Shown: positions 1 through 5,369 of the stretch, piece after piece | How positions within the stretch are numbered: position 1 is the stretch's first letter | How the letters are laid out: each line of letters opens with the position of its first letter | Origin: an uncultured Caulobacterales bacterium | GTDB taxonomy: Bacteria; Pseudomonadota; Alphaproteobacteria; Caulobacterales; Caulobacteraceae | Direction of reading: 5' to 3' | DNA length: 5,780 nucleotides | Assembly: GCA_903903715.1 (NCBI GenBank) | Contig: CAIUZX010000447.1 | Location: 1-5,780 of the forward strand | Program-made: the position numbers and the translations under genes | Notes under the pieces: model-generated | What the model was told of the DNA's origin: nothing | Databases searched by the model: none | The model's input: only the letters and a program-made list of their open reading frames with translations

Positions 1-386
1 ACGCTGGCGAGGTAGGCGATGATGTCCCCGCGCTGCGAAGACTCGGGCACCGAGAAATACATCCGCGCTCCCGGCGCCATGGCCTGCGGGCCCTGCAGCC
101 ACTGATCGAGCCGCGCGGGGGTCCAGACGCCGCCCAACGCCTTCACCGCGGTGGAATAGTTGAATCCTGGCGCGACACCGGGGCGACGTCCGACGACGCC
201 CCGATGCAGCGGGCCGACGCGGTTGGCGTCCAGCGTGTGGCAGCCCCCGCACTTCGCCTCATAGAGCTTCTGCCCTGCGGTGACGTCGCCGGGCGCAGGG
301 GCGGATCGCGCGGACGGCGCGGCGGCGACAAGGATGCCGAAAAGCGCTGACGCAAGCGGAACCCAAAGAGACGAAGTGCGGGTCAT
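1..386 (-). CDS. Exported class I cytochrome c (partial, C-terminus beyond window)
   Basis: A periplasmic mono-heme electron carrier; its partners cannot be told from the sequence. The ATG at 386 opens a reading frame that continues past position 1, giving 128 visible codons. The N-terminus (MTRTSSLWVPLASALFGILV...) is a Sec-type signal peptide with a hydrophobic core at about residues 8-23, ending near the small residues before APAPGDVTAG. The mature part begins GQKLYEAKCGGCHTL, which contains the CxxCH heme-attachment motif CGGCH. It continues with a VGPLHRGVVGR segment typical of the c550/c2-like group. The Met of GARMYFSVP is the likely distal heme ligand, and GDIIAYLAS belongs to the final helix, so only a few residues are probably missing. 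The start lies 8 bases after the stop of the ferritin-like gene, with a weak GGCGA-type ribosome site, so co-transcription and coupling are likely. Confidence 0.9.
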   Translation of the reverse strand, partial: MTRTSSLWVPLASALFGILVAAAPSARSAPAPGDVTAGQKLYEAKCGGCHTLDANRVGPLHRGVVGRRPGVAPGFNYSTAVKALGGVWTPARLDQWLQGPQAMAPGARMYFSVPESSQRGDIIAYLAS

Positions 387-394
387 GGTTCGCC

Positions 395-1000
395 TCAGCC
401 GAAGATGAAGGCGGGAGTCGGCACCGCGGCGCCGAGGGCGTTATTGAGGACGGCCCAGTGCACCGCCTCGTCGGTCCCGAGCTGCGCGAAGAGATGCGCG
501 AGCGCGTGGTCCTGCAGCGCGGCGACCTGTCCGACATAGGCGTTGGCGGCGCCCATCTCGAGCTTTGTGGCGAGCGCCACGACATCGCCCTGAGACTTCA
601 GCGCCCCGAGGTTGAGCTCCATCGTGTAGTCGGCGTCGGACTTGGCTTCGACAGGCTTTCCGCCCGCCTTGCGGATCAGGTTCGCCAGAGCGTCGCGGTG
701 GCCCTTGTGGTGGCCGAGAAACACGAGGGCGACCTTCAGCACGTCGGGGGTCAAAAGCCCGCTCGCGCCGGCGATCTGATACGCGGCGATGCCCTCATGC
801 TCGAGCGCCAGGGCGCCCTGCAGCACGTCAATGTCGCCGCCCGCCTTGTGGACGGCCGTCCTGCGGTGCGCGGCGGAGGCCGGAAAGGCGCTCGCCACCG
901 CGGCAAGGCCAAGGCCCCCGGTCATCAGACCGGCTGTTGAAAGGAAGCTGCGGCGCGCGGGCGCCTCGATTGACTGTGTTCGAAGGTCGGTGTTGGTCAT
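395..1000 (-). CDS. Tat-exported ferritin-like domain protein
   Basis: A predicted periplasmic four-helix-bundle protein of the ferritin-like superfamily (Ferritin_2/Rds1-like); its substrate is unknown. The N-terminus carries a twin-arginine signal (ARRSFLSTAG, Arg16-Arg17) and a hydrophobic stretch ending ASAFPASAA. Four helices with candidate metal ligands follow: E67 in LALEHEGIAAY, an HxxH (H98, H101) in FLGHHKGHRDAL, E148 in KLEMGAANAY, and ExxH (E178, H181) in TDEAVHWAVL. In most ferritin-like families the helix-2 motif is ExxH, so the HxxH here is unusual. An in-frame ATG lies at 1006, but the AGGGA ribosome site (1008-1012) is only one base from it and 7 bases from the ATG at 1000, so I prefer 1000 (201 residues). 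The gene sits between the AhpD-like gene and the cytochrome c gene in one orientation. Tat export suggests folding, perhaps with metal, before secretion. Confidence 0.88.
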   Translation of the reverse strand: MTNTDLRTQSIEAPARRSFLSTAGLMTGGLGLAAVASAFPASAAHRRTAVHKAGGDIDVLQGALALEHEGIAAYQIAGASGLLTPDVLKVALVFLGHHKGHRDALANLIRKAGGKPVEAKSDADYTMELNLGALKSQGDVVALATKLEMGAANAYVGQVAALQDHALAHLFAQLGTDEAVHWAVLNNALGAAVPTPAFIFG

Positions 1001-1026
1001 GGTCATTTCCCTATGGTTGATTGGAG

Positions 1027-1047
1027 GGGCGCGCCCTGCTCGCGCCC
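1027..1047 (-). repeat. GC-rich hairpin in the gap before the ferritin-like gene
   Basis: The arms GGGCGCG (1027-1033) and CGCGCCC (1041-1047) form a perfect 7-bp stem around a 7-base loop, in the 91-base gap between the AhpD-like stop and the ferritin-like ATG. No T-run follows on either strand, so it is not a convincing intrinsic terminator. It could stabilise or process the message between the two genes, or be chance in GC-rich DNA. Confidence 0.4.
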
Positions 1048-1091
1048 TCTCCGTTGACGTCTTGAAAAAGCCAGGGAGGAGACGCGGGTCG

Positions 1092-1649
1092 TCAGGCGGC
1101 GGCGACCGCCGCCGCTCGGGTGCTCACCAGCGGGAAGTCGACTTCCGTCGCCGCTACGTGATTGAAGTAGTTGGTGAAAATGTTCAGAGCGACGTTGGCC
1201 ACGATCTCGACCACGGCTTCCTGGTCAAAGCCCGCCGCCGTCAGGTCCTTCAGCGACGCGTCGCTCACATGTCCGCGGGTGCGCACGAGTTCACGCACGA
1301 AGGTCAGGGCGGTTGTCGTCTTCGGGTCGCTGGATCGGCCGTGAAGATTTTCCGCTGCTTCCGCCTTGTCGACGCCGGCGCCCTTGGCCAGCATCGTATG
1401 GGCCGAGGCGCAGTAGTCGCAGGCGTTGGCGCCGGCGACGGTCAGGGCGATCTGTTCACGAAGCGCCGACGTCAGTGTCCCGCCGCTGATCGCGCCGGCA
1501 AAGCCGAGATAGCCGCTCAGCGCTGCTGACGACTGCGCCATCGTCTTCAGGAGATTGGGCACACCGCCCATCTGCTTGGTCACGGCGGCGAGCAGGTCCT
1601 GGGTCTTGGCCGGTGCGGTTGCGGCGTCGATTTGAGCAATGCGTTGCAT
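1092..1649 (-). CDS. Carboxymuconolactone decarboxylase / AhpD-like family protein
   Basis: A 185-residue cytoplasmic protein of the CMD/AhpD fold. Members with the cysteine motif are generally peroxidase-linked thiol-disulfide proteins rather than true decarboxylases. The AhpD signature E-x11-C-x2-C-x3-H is complete: E65, C77, C80 and H84 in LREQIALTVAGANACDYCASAH. These residues form the redox disulfide and its proton relay in characterised AhpD proteins. Upstream is the usual helical segment with GGVPNLLKTMAQS. Downstream, ALTFVRELVRTRGHVSD and VVEIVANVALNIFTNYFNHVAATEVDFP match the C-terminal CMD helices; the last residues are an alanine-rich tail. There is no signal peptide. The ATG at 1649 has a GGAG site about 11 bases upstream. 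The gene is the first downstream of the AraC regulator, across a 134-base gap with a candidate operator, and it precedes the ferritin-like and cytochrome genes. The real substrate is unknown. Confidence 0.92.
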   Translation of the reverse strand: MQRIAQIDAATAPAKTQDLLAAVTKQMGGVPNLLKTMAQSSAALSGYLGFAGAISGGTLTSALREQIALTVAGANACDYCASAHTMLAKGAGVDKAEAAENLHGRSSDPKTTTALTFVRELVRTRGHVSDASLKDLTAAGFDQEAVVEIVANVALNIFTNYFNHVAATEVDFPLVSTRAAAVAAA

Positions 1650-1707
1650 GGTCTTGTGATCTCCAGCGGCCGGACTGGGGGAGCGTGTTGGCCGCCTCGA
1701 TCAGTTC

Positions 1708-1739
1708 ATGCGGATGGAGGATTTCCGCAATATGCGGAT
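1708..1739 (-). promoter_or_regulatory. Candidate operator: repeated ATGCGGAT with inverted copy
   Basis: ATGCGGAT occurs at 1708-1715 and again at 1732-1739, 24 bases apart start to start. An inverted TCCGCA (1724-1729) lies between them and forms the perfect palindrome TCCGCA-ATA-TGCGGA with the second copy (1724-1738). The element lies in the gap downstream of the AraC gene, about 60-90 bases before the AhpD-like start codon. Spaced direct repeats suit AraC-family binding. The regulator assignment is inference, and I could not define a confident -35/-10 pair for this promoter. Confidence 0.45.
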
Positions 1740-1783
1740 CTCATTCGCGGGTTTTGGGCAAAGTGAGTGGGACGATACGCAAA

Positions 1784-2719
1784 CTAAGACGGGTCTTTGG
1801 CCTTGGTGATGTCCCGGGGCGATTGACCGAAGCGATCCGAGAAGGCCCTTGTGAACGCCGCCGCGGACTTGAACCCCACCTGGTGCGCGACGGCCTTGAT
1901 CGGCTGGTTCTGCTGCGTGACCAGATGCAGGGCGCGCTGCAGTCGCCACTCGGCGACGTAGTTCATCGGTCCGGCGCCCACCAGCTCCCGGAACCGCTCC
2001 GCGAACCGGCTGCGGGACATGCCGACCGCCGACGCTAGGCCCTCCACGCTCCAGCTGCGGCCAACGTCGGAGTGGATCAGCGCCAGCGCCTTGCCGATGT
2101 GCGGATCATAAACCGCTGACATGACGCGTTGCACCTCCGGCGCCTGGACGATGCCCGCGCGCAGGACCTCGATGAACAGCACTTCGGACAGTCGGCTGAC
2201 CGAGGCCGTGGATCCCGGCTGGTCCTCAAAGGTCCGCCGGACGATCAGGCGCAACACATCGTCCAGCATGAGATGGACGGCCCGGTCGGCGGAGGTGATG
2301 TGGAAGAGATCCGGCACCGCCCGCAGCAGCGGATGGTCCGCGCCGTCTGCGAAGGAAAAGTGGCCGCAAACCATCTTGCAGGCGGCCGTGGGGTCCCCTT
2401 CGCCGATGATGAACGGCCCTTCGCCCTTGAACCCCGCCGCAGCGATCGCGTCCGGGAGCGGCGCCCCGGGAAAATCCGCCGCGCTCGCCAGCACATGCGG
2501 CGCGCCGTTGGGTACAAGGACGAGATCGCCGGCGCTCAGGTCCACAGAGCGACCGTCCTCCAGCCTTACATTGCAGCGGCCCTGCACGATGAAGTGGAAC
2601 CTCGCCGCGCGCTTGAAGGCCGGAACAGCCACCCCAAAGGGCGGATGATATTCCGTACGGAAGTAAAGCGCCGCCTGAAGGTCGACCGTATTCAGAACAT
2701 CGCTCAATACGTCGGTCAT
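1784..2719 (-). CDS. AraC-family transcriptional regulator with cupin-like sensor domain
   Basis: A 311-residue DNA-binding regulator. Residues about 10-190 resemble the cupin-type N-terminal sensor of the AraC Cupin_6 group: FHFIVQGRCNVRLEDG, then LSAGDLVLVPNGAPHVLAS, the typical 'G-D-x-V-x-x-P-x-G-x-P-H' run. The C-terminal 100 residues hold two helix-turn-helix motifs. The first is SVEGLASAVGMSRSRFAERF (about 224-243). The second is IKAVAHQVGFKSAAAFTRAF (about 274-293), followed by the family signature SDRFGQSPRDI. The ATG at 2719 has only a weak GGA upstream. Same-strand genes follow (AhpD-like, ferritin-like, cytochrome c), and the repeated element at 1708-1739 is a natural target, so it probably controls that cassette. 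The effector is unknown. It lies 81 bases downstream of the oxygenase gene and may have its own promoter or receive read-through. Confidence 0.95.
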   Translation of the reverse strand: MTDVLSDVLNTVDLQAALYFRTEYHPPFGVAVPAFKRAARFHFIVQGRCNVRLEDGRSVDLSAGDLVLVPNGAPHVLASAADFPGAPLPDAIAAAGFKGEGPFIIGEGDPTAACKMVCGHFSFADGADHPLLRAVPDLFHITSADRAVHLMLDDVLRLIVRRTFEDQPGSTASVSRLSEVLFIEVLRAGIVQAPEVQRVMSAVYDPHIGKALALIHSDVGRSWSVEGLASAVGMSRSRFAERFRELVGAGPMNYVAEWRLQRALHLVTQQNQPIKAVAHQVGFKSAAAFTRAFSDRFGQSPRDITKAKDPS

Positions 2720-2800
2720 GATGGACGTCCAGCTTTCAGGAACATTGACCGACAGCGCGGAAACGTCGGCTTACCTCTATGAGATGGCGTACGCCCTCGA

Positions 2801-3643
2801 TCAGGTCCAGAGGCCAAGATCGGACCATGCGCCCTGCGCGACCGGCGGTTCGAAGTCTGGCGCCAGCGCCTTCAAGGGATGGGACGCGGAAACATGCCCC
2901 ATGAAGGGCGGCCATATCGCATAGCCGAGGAGCTGCTGCAGGCGCGGCGACATTTGCCGGACACGGTCCTTCGGGACGGAGAGGAAGTAGTTCTCCTGCG
3001 TCCGGGCCCAGGGCTGGCAGTACTGGTAGGTGATGGCGAGTCTGGGCGCCTGACTGCGATTGGCCCCGCCGCGATGGATTAAGATCCCTGAGAAGACGAG
3101 GCACGAGCCCGCGGCCATCACCACGGGCTGTGGCGTGGGGCCCCGCAGCTCCGCCGCCTCCGTCGCCTCCGCGGCGTCGAAGCGGTGGCTCTTGGGGATC
3201 ACTTCGGTTGCGCCATTCTCGGCGGTGAAGTCATCCACGGCGAGGATCATGCTGAAGCTGACCGCCGGACGCGGCCTCGGCAGGCGGTAGAACCCGTCGT
3301 CGACGTGTAGCGGCTGCGCACTCTCGCCCGGGCGGATGTTGATCGCCTGGCTGGCGGTCAGGAGATAGCCCGGCAGAAGGTTTGCATCGAACAGGGCGGT
3401 CAGGCGCGGGTCTTCCGCCAGTTCCTCGAACAACCGCCCTCGCGCGACCAAGGTGTAGACCCGTTCGGTGTCGAACCCCTCAAAATCGTTGCGCCCTGAA
3501 TGACCGCCCAGATGCGGCGCGAGCGCGGCGCGGACGCATCCGATCTGGCTCGCCGACAGGAAGTCCGGGAGGATCGTAAAGCCATCGGCGGCGAGGGCCG
3601 CCAGATGCGCTTCGGCGTCAAATCCGTCGAGCGGTGGGGTCAT
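2801..3643 (-). CDS. Phytanoyl-CoA dioxygenase (PhyH)-like Fe(II)/2-oxoglutarate oxygenase
   Basis: A 280-residue cytoplasmic enzyme predicted to hydroxylate an organic substrate using Fe(II), 2-oxoglutarate and O2; the substrate cannot be read from the sequence. The iron triad is visible: H113 and D115 in QPLHVDDGFY (HxD) and H190 in SGILIHRGGANRS. R201 in APRLAITYQY is the likely 2-oxoglutarate-binding arginine. Supporting family features are the N-terminal DGFTILPDFLS, the INIRPGESAQPLH run before the iron site, and DFTAENGATEVIPKSHRF, the usual 'N-G-x-T-x-x-x-P-x-S-H' element. The frame extends to a TTG at 3673 that overlaps the TetR stop, but the ATG at 3643 has an AAGGA site (3654-3658) 10 bases upstream, so I chose it. 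It follows the TetR gene by 26 bases, so the two are almost certainly one operon and the oxygenase is under TetR control. Confidence 0.92.
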   Translation of the reverse strand: MTPPLDGFDAEAHLAALAADGFTILPDFLSASQIGCVRAALAPHLGGHSGRNDFEGFDTERVYTLVARGRLFEELAEDPRLTALFDANLLPGYLLTASQAINIRPGESAQPLHVDDGFYRLPRPRPAVSFSMILAVDDFTAENGATEVIPKSHRFDAAEATEAAELRGPTPQPVVMAAGSCLVFSGILIHRGGANRSQAPRLAITYQYCQPWARTQENYFLSVPKDRVRQMSPRLQQLLGYAIWPPFMGHVSASHPLKALAPDFEPPVAQGAWSDLGLWT

Positions 3644-3669
3644 CAGGTCGCAATCCTTACGCTCACCGC

Positions 3670-4251
3670 TCAACGCCCTCGCGCTGACGCAATCAGTTCG
3701 GCGACGGTCTCCGCGGACGACAGGATCGGGTCCGAGGACCGCTCCACCCTCGACAGAATGAGCGAGCCCTCGATGGTGGCGATGGCGAGGCGCGCGAGGC
3801 TGCGGGCCCGTTCGGGCGGCACGCTGCTTTGGATCATCGCGTCTTCAAAGACGCGGGTCCATTCCGAGAAGGCGTCGGCCCCCGCCTTGGTGATCCTGTC
3901 CTCCTGCGGCGCGGTCTCCAGCAGGACGGTGGCGATCGGGCAGCCGGACCGCCACTGCGACTGCTCCATCCACGCAGCCAGCTGCGCGGCGTAGGCCCGC
4001 AGGAGCGCCTCAGGGGTGTCGTGCGCCTCGGCGAGGGCTTTGAGCGTCCGCGTGACCTGCCCGCCCGCGGCGCTGACAGCGGCGGCGCCGATCTCGGTCT
4101 TGCCGCCCGGAAAGTAGTGATAGAGCGAGCCCTTCGGGGCCCCGCTCTCGCTGAGGATTTCAGCCAACCCCGTGCCCGAATAGCCCCGTCGGCGGAACAG
4201 GCTGACTGCCGCCGTCAGGATGGTTTCGCGATGTTTTCCCGTCGGCGCCAC
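3670..4251 (-). CDS. TetR/AcrR-family repressor, LmrA/YxaF-like
   Basis: A repressor of 193 residues from the chosen start. The N-terminal HTH domain is clear: ETILTAAVSLFRRRGYSGTG leads into the helix-turn-helix GLAEILSESGAPKGSLYHYF (about 28-47), ending with the family's PGGK. The ligand-binding half carries SGCPIATVLLE (about 102-112), characteristic of the LmrA/YxaF subgroup, and the late helix LARLAIATIEGSLILSR. The frame opens at a TTG (4275), but the predicted leftward promoter would start transcripts near 4271. A GTG at 4260 or 4251 is therefore more credible, and 4251 has AAGG 8 bases upstream. The operator at 4281-4298 lies over its own promoter, and a copy precedes the YdhR-like gene, so it likely represses itself, the downstream oxygenase, the divergent thioesterase and the YdhR-like gene. 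The inducer is unknown. Confidence 0.93.
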   Translation of the reverse strand: MAPTGKHRETILTAAVSLFRRRGYSGTGLAEILSESGAPKGSLYHYFPGGKTEIGAAAVSAAGGQVTRTLKALAEAHDTPEALLRAYAAQLAAWMEQSQWRSGCPIATVLLETAPQEDRITKAGADAFSEWTRVFEDAMIQSSVPPERARSLARLAIATIEGSLILSRVERSSDPILSSAETVAELIASARGR

Positions 4252-4277
4252 AGACCCCACCTTGCATTGGGCCAAAA

Positions 4278-4306
4278 TATATACAGACTGGTCTATATTA
4301 ATTCAA
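4278..4306 (-). promoter_or_regulatory. Predicted sigma70-type promoter of the TetR-oxygenase operon
   Basis: Read leftward, the -35 is TTGAAT (4306-4301) and the -10 is TATATA (4283-4278), with a 17-base spacer. The expected transcript start near 4271 leaves a leader of about 20 bases before the GTG at 4251. The whole spacer is covered by the operator at 4281-4298, which fits autorepression. Confidence 0.6.
4281..4298. promoter_or_regulatory. TetR operator copy 1 (divergent intergenic region)
   Basis: ATACAGACTGGTCTATAT is an imperfect palindrome, ATAnAGACnnGTCTnTAT, with 14 of 18 positions symmetric. A 23-base stretch containing it (4279-4301) is repeated exactly at 4837-4859. It lies between the divergent TetR and thioesterase genes. 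From memory, the Bacillus LmrA/YxaF box has the same AGAnYGGTCTA core, which agrees with the subgroup of the encoded repressor. A TATATT at 4294-4299 could act as a rightward -10 for the thioesterase, but I see no good matching -35. Confidence 0.8.
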
Positions 4307-4318
4307 CCGAGTGTCCTG

Positions 4319-4372
4319 ATGCGCGAGCTTACTCCTGTTCTACCCGTTCCTGTCGAGGGGTCGCTCTCATGA
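4319..4372 (+). other. Possible leader ORF overlapping the thioesterase start
   Basis: ATG at 4319 opens a 17-codon frame (MRELTPVLPVPVEGSLS) whose TGA (4370-4372) overlaps the thioesterase ATG (4369-4371) as ATGA. This arrangement permits translational coupling. It has no strong ribosome site, only a weak CCGAG upstream, and a frame this short may be chance. Confidence 0.2.
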
Positions 4373-4818
4373 TCGCCGTTCCCGGAGGCTTTACACGCCA
4401 TACCCGGCGGAGCGGACTGACCGATCCGTGGGAGCCGATCTATGCCCGCGAGACGGACAGCGCGCTGATCCTTGGCCTGCTCGCCGCCGAGCCGCACTGC
4501 AATTCGCGAGGCTTTGTGCACGGCGGGCTGATCTCCGCCCTCGCGGACAACGCCATGGGCCTGTCCTGCCGCAACGCGCTGGTGCGGGAGCGGGGGGAGG
4601 GCTTTCTGACCGGCCTCGTCACCGTAACCCTTGTCGTGGATTTCCTGGAGGCGGCGGAGGCGGGACAGTGGCTCACCTTCGAGACCGACTTTGTCCGCAC
4701 GGGATCGACGCTCTGCTTCGCCGAATGCTCGGTCAAGGCGGGGGGCGAGACCTGCGCCCGCGCTCAGGCGCGGTTTCGGGTGATCCGGCCCGCCCAGCGC
4801 AATCTTACAGAAAGTTAA
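4369..4818 (+). CDS. PaaI-family hotdog-fold thioesterase
   Basis: A 149-residue cytoplasmic enzyme predicted to hydrolyse an acyl- or aryl-CoA (or other thioester). The hotdog signature is well formed: NSRGFVHGGLISALADNAMG, with H51-G52-G53 before the long central helix and D60 in the position of the family's catalytic acidic residue. The remaining strands are also recognisable: LVTVTLVVDFLEAAEAGQWL, then FETDFVRTGSTLCFAECSVK, and the closing CARAQARFRVI. This is full length for the PaaI/4HBT type. The frame stays open far upstream, but the ATG at 4369 has GAGGGG (4355-4360) 8 bases before it and the fold begins soon after, so that start is clear. It is divergent from the TetR gene across operator copy 1 and is followed 64 bases later by the YdhR-like gene, which has its own operator and promoter. 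CoA-thioester specificity is inferred from family only. Confidence 0.92.
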   Translation: MIAVPGGFTRHTRRSGLTDPWEPIYARETDSALILGLLAAEPHCNSRGFVHGGLISALADNAMGLSCRNALVRERGEGFLTGLVTVTLVVDFLEAAEAGQWLTFETDFVRTGSTLCFAECSVKAGGETCARAQARFRVIRPAQRNLTES

Positions 4819-4828
4819 GTTGCCTCTC

Positions 4829-4857
4829 CTGACAAAATATACAGACTGGTCTATATT
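4829..4857 (+). promoter_or_regulatory. Predicted sigma70-type promoter of the YdhR-like gene
   Basis: The -35 is CTGACA (4829-4834) and the -10 is TATATT (4852-4857), with a 17-base spacer. Each hexamer matches the consensus at five of six positions. The operator at 4839-4856 fills the spacer and part of the -10, so bound repressor would exclude RNA polymerase. The predicted transcript start near 4864 is followed by the GAGGAGGG ribosome site at 4867-4874. Confidence 0.7.
4839..4856. promoter_or_regulatory. TetR operator copy 2 (before the YdhR-like gene)
   Basis: This has the same 18-base imperfect palindrome as at 4281-4298. The identity extends over 23 bases (4837-4859), with a shared AAAATAT on the left side apart from a two-base TA difference in spacing. 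It sits in the 64-base gap between the thioesterase stop and the YdhR-like ATG. It implies the local TetR protein also controls this gene independently of the thioesterase promoter. Confidence 0.8.
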
Positions 4858-4882
4858 AAATCGGCCGAGGAGGGCTTTCGAC

Positions 4883-5278
4883 ATGTTGAAATTGGCTTTG
4901 GTGACAGCGCTGGCGTTTGCGGCGCTGACGTGCAGTGCGAGCGCGCAGACCGCGTCTTCGCCCTATACCGGCCCTGTCGCGGTCGTCGTGGCGATCCCGA
5001 TCCCGGCAGGGCTGTCGCGGGCGCAGATCGAGGGTCTGTTCAAGCAGCAGGCGCCCGCCTATGCGGCCATTCCGACGCTGAAGCAGAAGTACTTCACCGT
5101 GAACGAAGAGACGCACCGGGCTGGGGGCGTCTACCTTTGGGAAAACGCGGCGGCGGCCAGGGCCTTCTATTCCGATCAGTGGAAGGCGCGGGTTGCGGCG
5201 ACCTACGGCGCGCCGGCGGAGCTCACCTGGTTTGACGCGCCGTTGGTCATCCAGGGTAAGGCCGGGATGGCGCCGTAA
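4883..5278 (+). CDS. Secreted YdhR-like (putative mono-oxygenase family) protein
   Basis: A 131-residue protein. Residues 1-21 form a Sec signal peptide (MLKLALVTALAFAALTCSASA), with likely signal peptidase I cleavage after Ala-Ser-Ala, before Gln22; the cysteine at 17 does not fit a lipobox. The mature part resembles the YdhR dimeric alpha/beta-barrel family: GPVAVVVAIPIPAGLSRAQI, then APAYAAIPTLKQKYFTVNEE, THRAGGVYLWENAAAARAFY and SDQWKARVAATYGAPAELTW, ending FDAPLVI. The 'GG-x-Y-L-W-E...A-x-x-F-Y' element is the most diagnostic. Enzymatic activity is not established for this family, and the barrel may bind or shelter a hydrophobic ligand. The ATG at 4883 is fixed by GAGGAGGG 8 bases upstream. 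An upstream TTG in the same frame would lie before the promoter and is rejected. Transcription appears repressed through operator copy 2. Confidence 0.88.
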   Translation: MLKLALVTALAFAALTCSASAQTASSPYTGPVAVVVAIPIPAGLSRAQIEGLFKQQAPAYAAIPTLKQKYFTVNEETHRAGGVYLWENAAAARAFYSDQWKARVAATYGAPAELTWFDAPLVIQGKAGMAP

Positions 5279-5284
5279 GGGGCG

Positions 5285-5312
5285 GCGCCGACCTCCGTCG
5301 GAGTTACGGCGC
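5285..5312. terminator. Hairpin between convergent genes, possible terminator
   Basis: GCGCCG (5285-5290) pairs with CGGCGC (5307-5312). Inside it CTCC (5293-5296) pairs with GGAG (5300-5303), giving a two-part stem 6 bases after the YdhR-like stop. There is no following T-run, so intrinsic termination is uncertain, but the position between convergent genes is suitable. Confidence 0.4.
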
Positions 5313-5369
5313 GGCGCAGTTGTCTGCGTCGATCCAAGAGCCTCGCCCGCTCGCCACCGGCTGACGTCC

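Noticed and set aside
1027..1047. The GC-rich hairpin as a terminator of the AhpD-like transcript.
   Set aside because: No T-run on either strand and the next same-strand gene follows directly, so a terminator call is unsupported; kept only as a repeat.
458..1529. Long open plus-strand frames opposite the ferritin-like and AhpD-like genes.
   Set aside because: They are antisense to genes with complete family motifs and have no recognisable domains; long antisense frames are normal in high-GC DNA.
2683..2718. Imperfect inverted repeat (GACC..GTATT / AATAC..GGTC) at the start of the AraC gene, possibly an mRNA hairpin near the start codon.
   Set aside because: It is interrupted by a three-base bulge and lies in coding sequence whose repeated Asp-Val-Leu codons explain part of the symmetry.
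2786..2795. Perfect palindrome GGCGTACGCC just before the end of the oxygenase-AraC gap.
   Set aside because: It is only 10 bases with no usable loop and no T-run, and a second unrelated palindrome (TGGACGTCCA, 2722-2731) occurs nearby; both are expected by chance in GC-rich DNA.
3829..4368. Plus-strand extension of the thioesterase frame back across the TetR gene.
   Set aside because: It runs antisense through the TetR coding region and the operator; the hotdog fold and a strong ribosome site both place the start at 4369.
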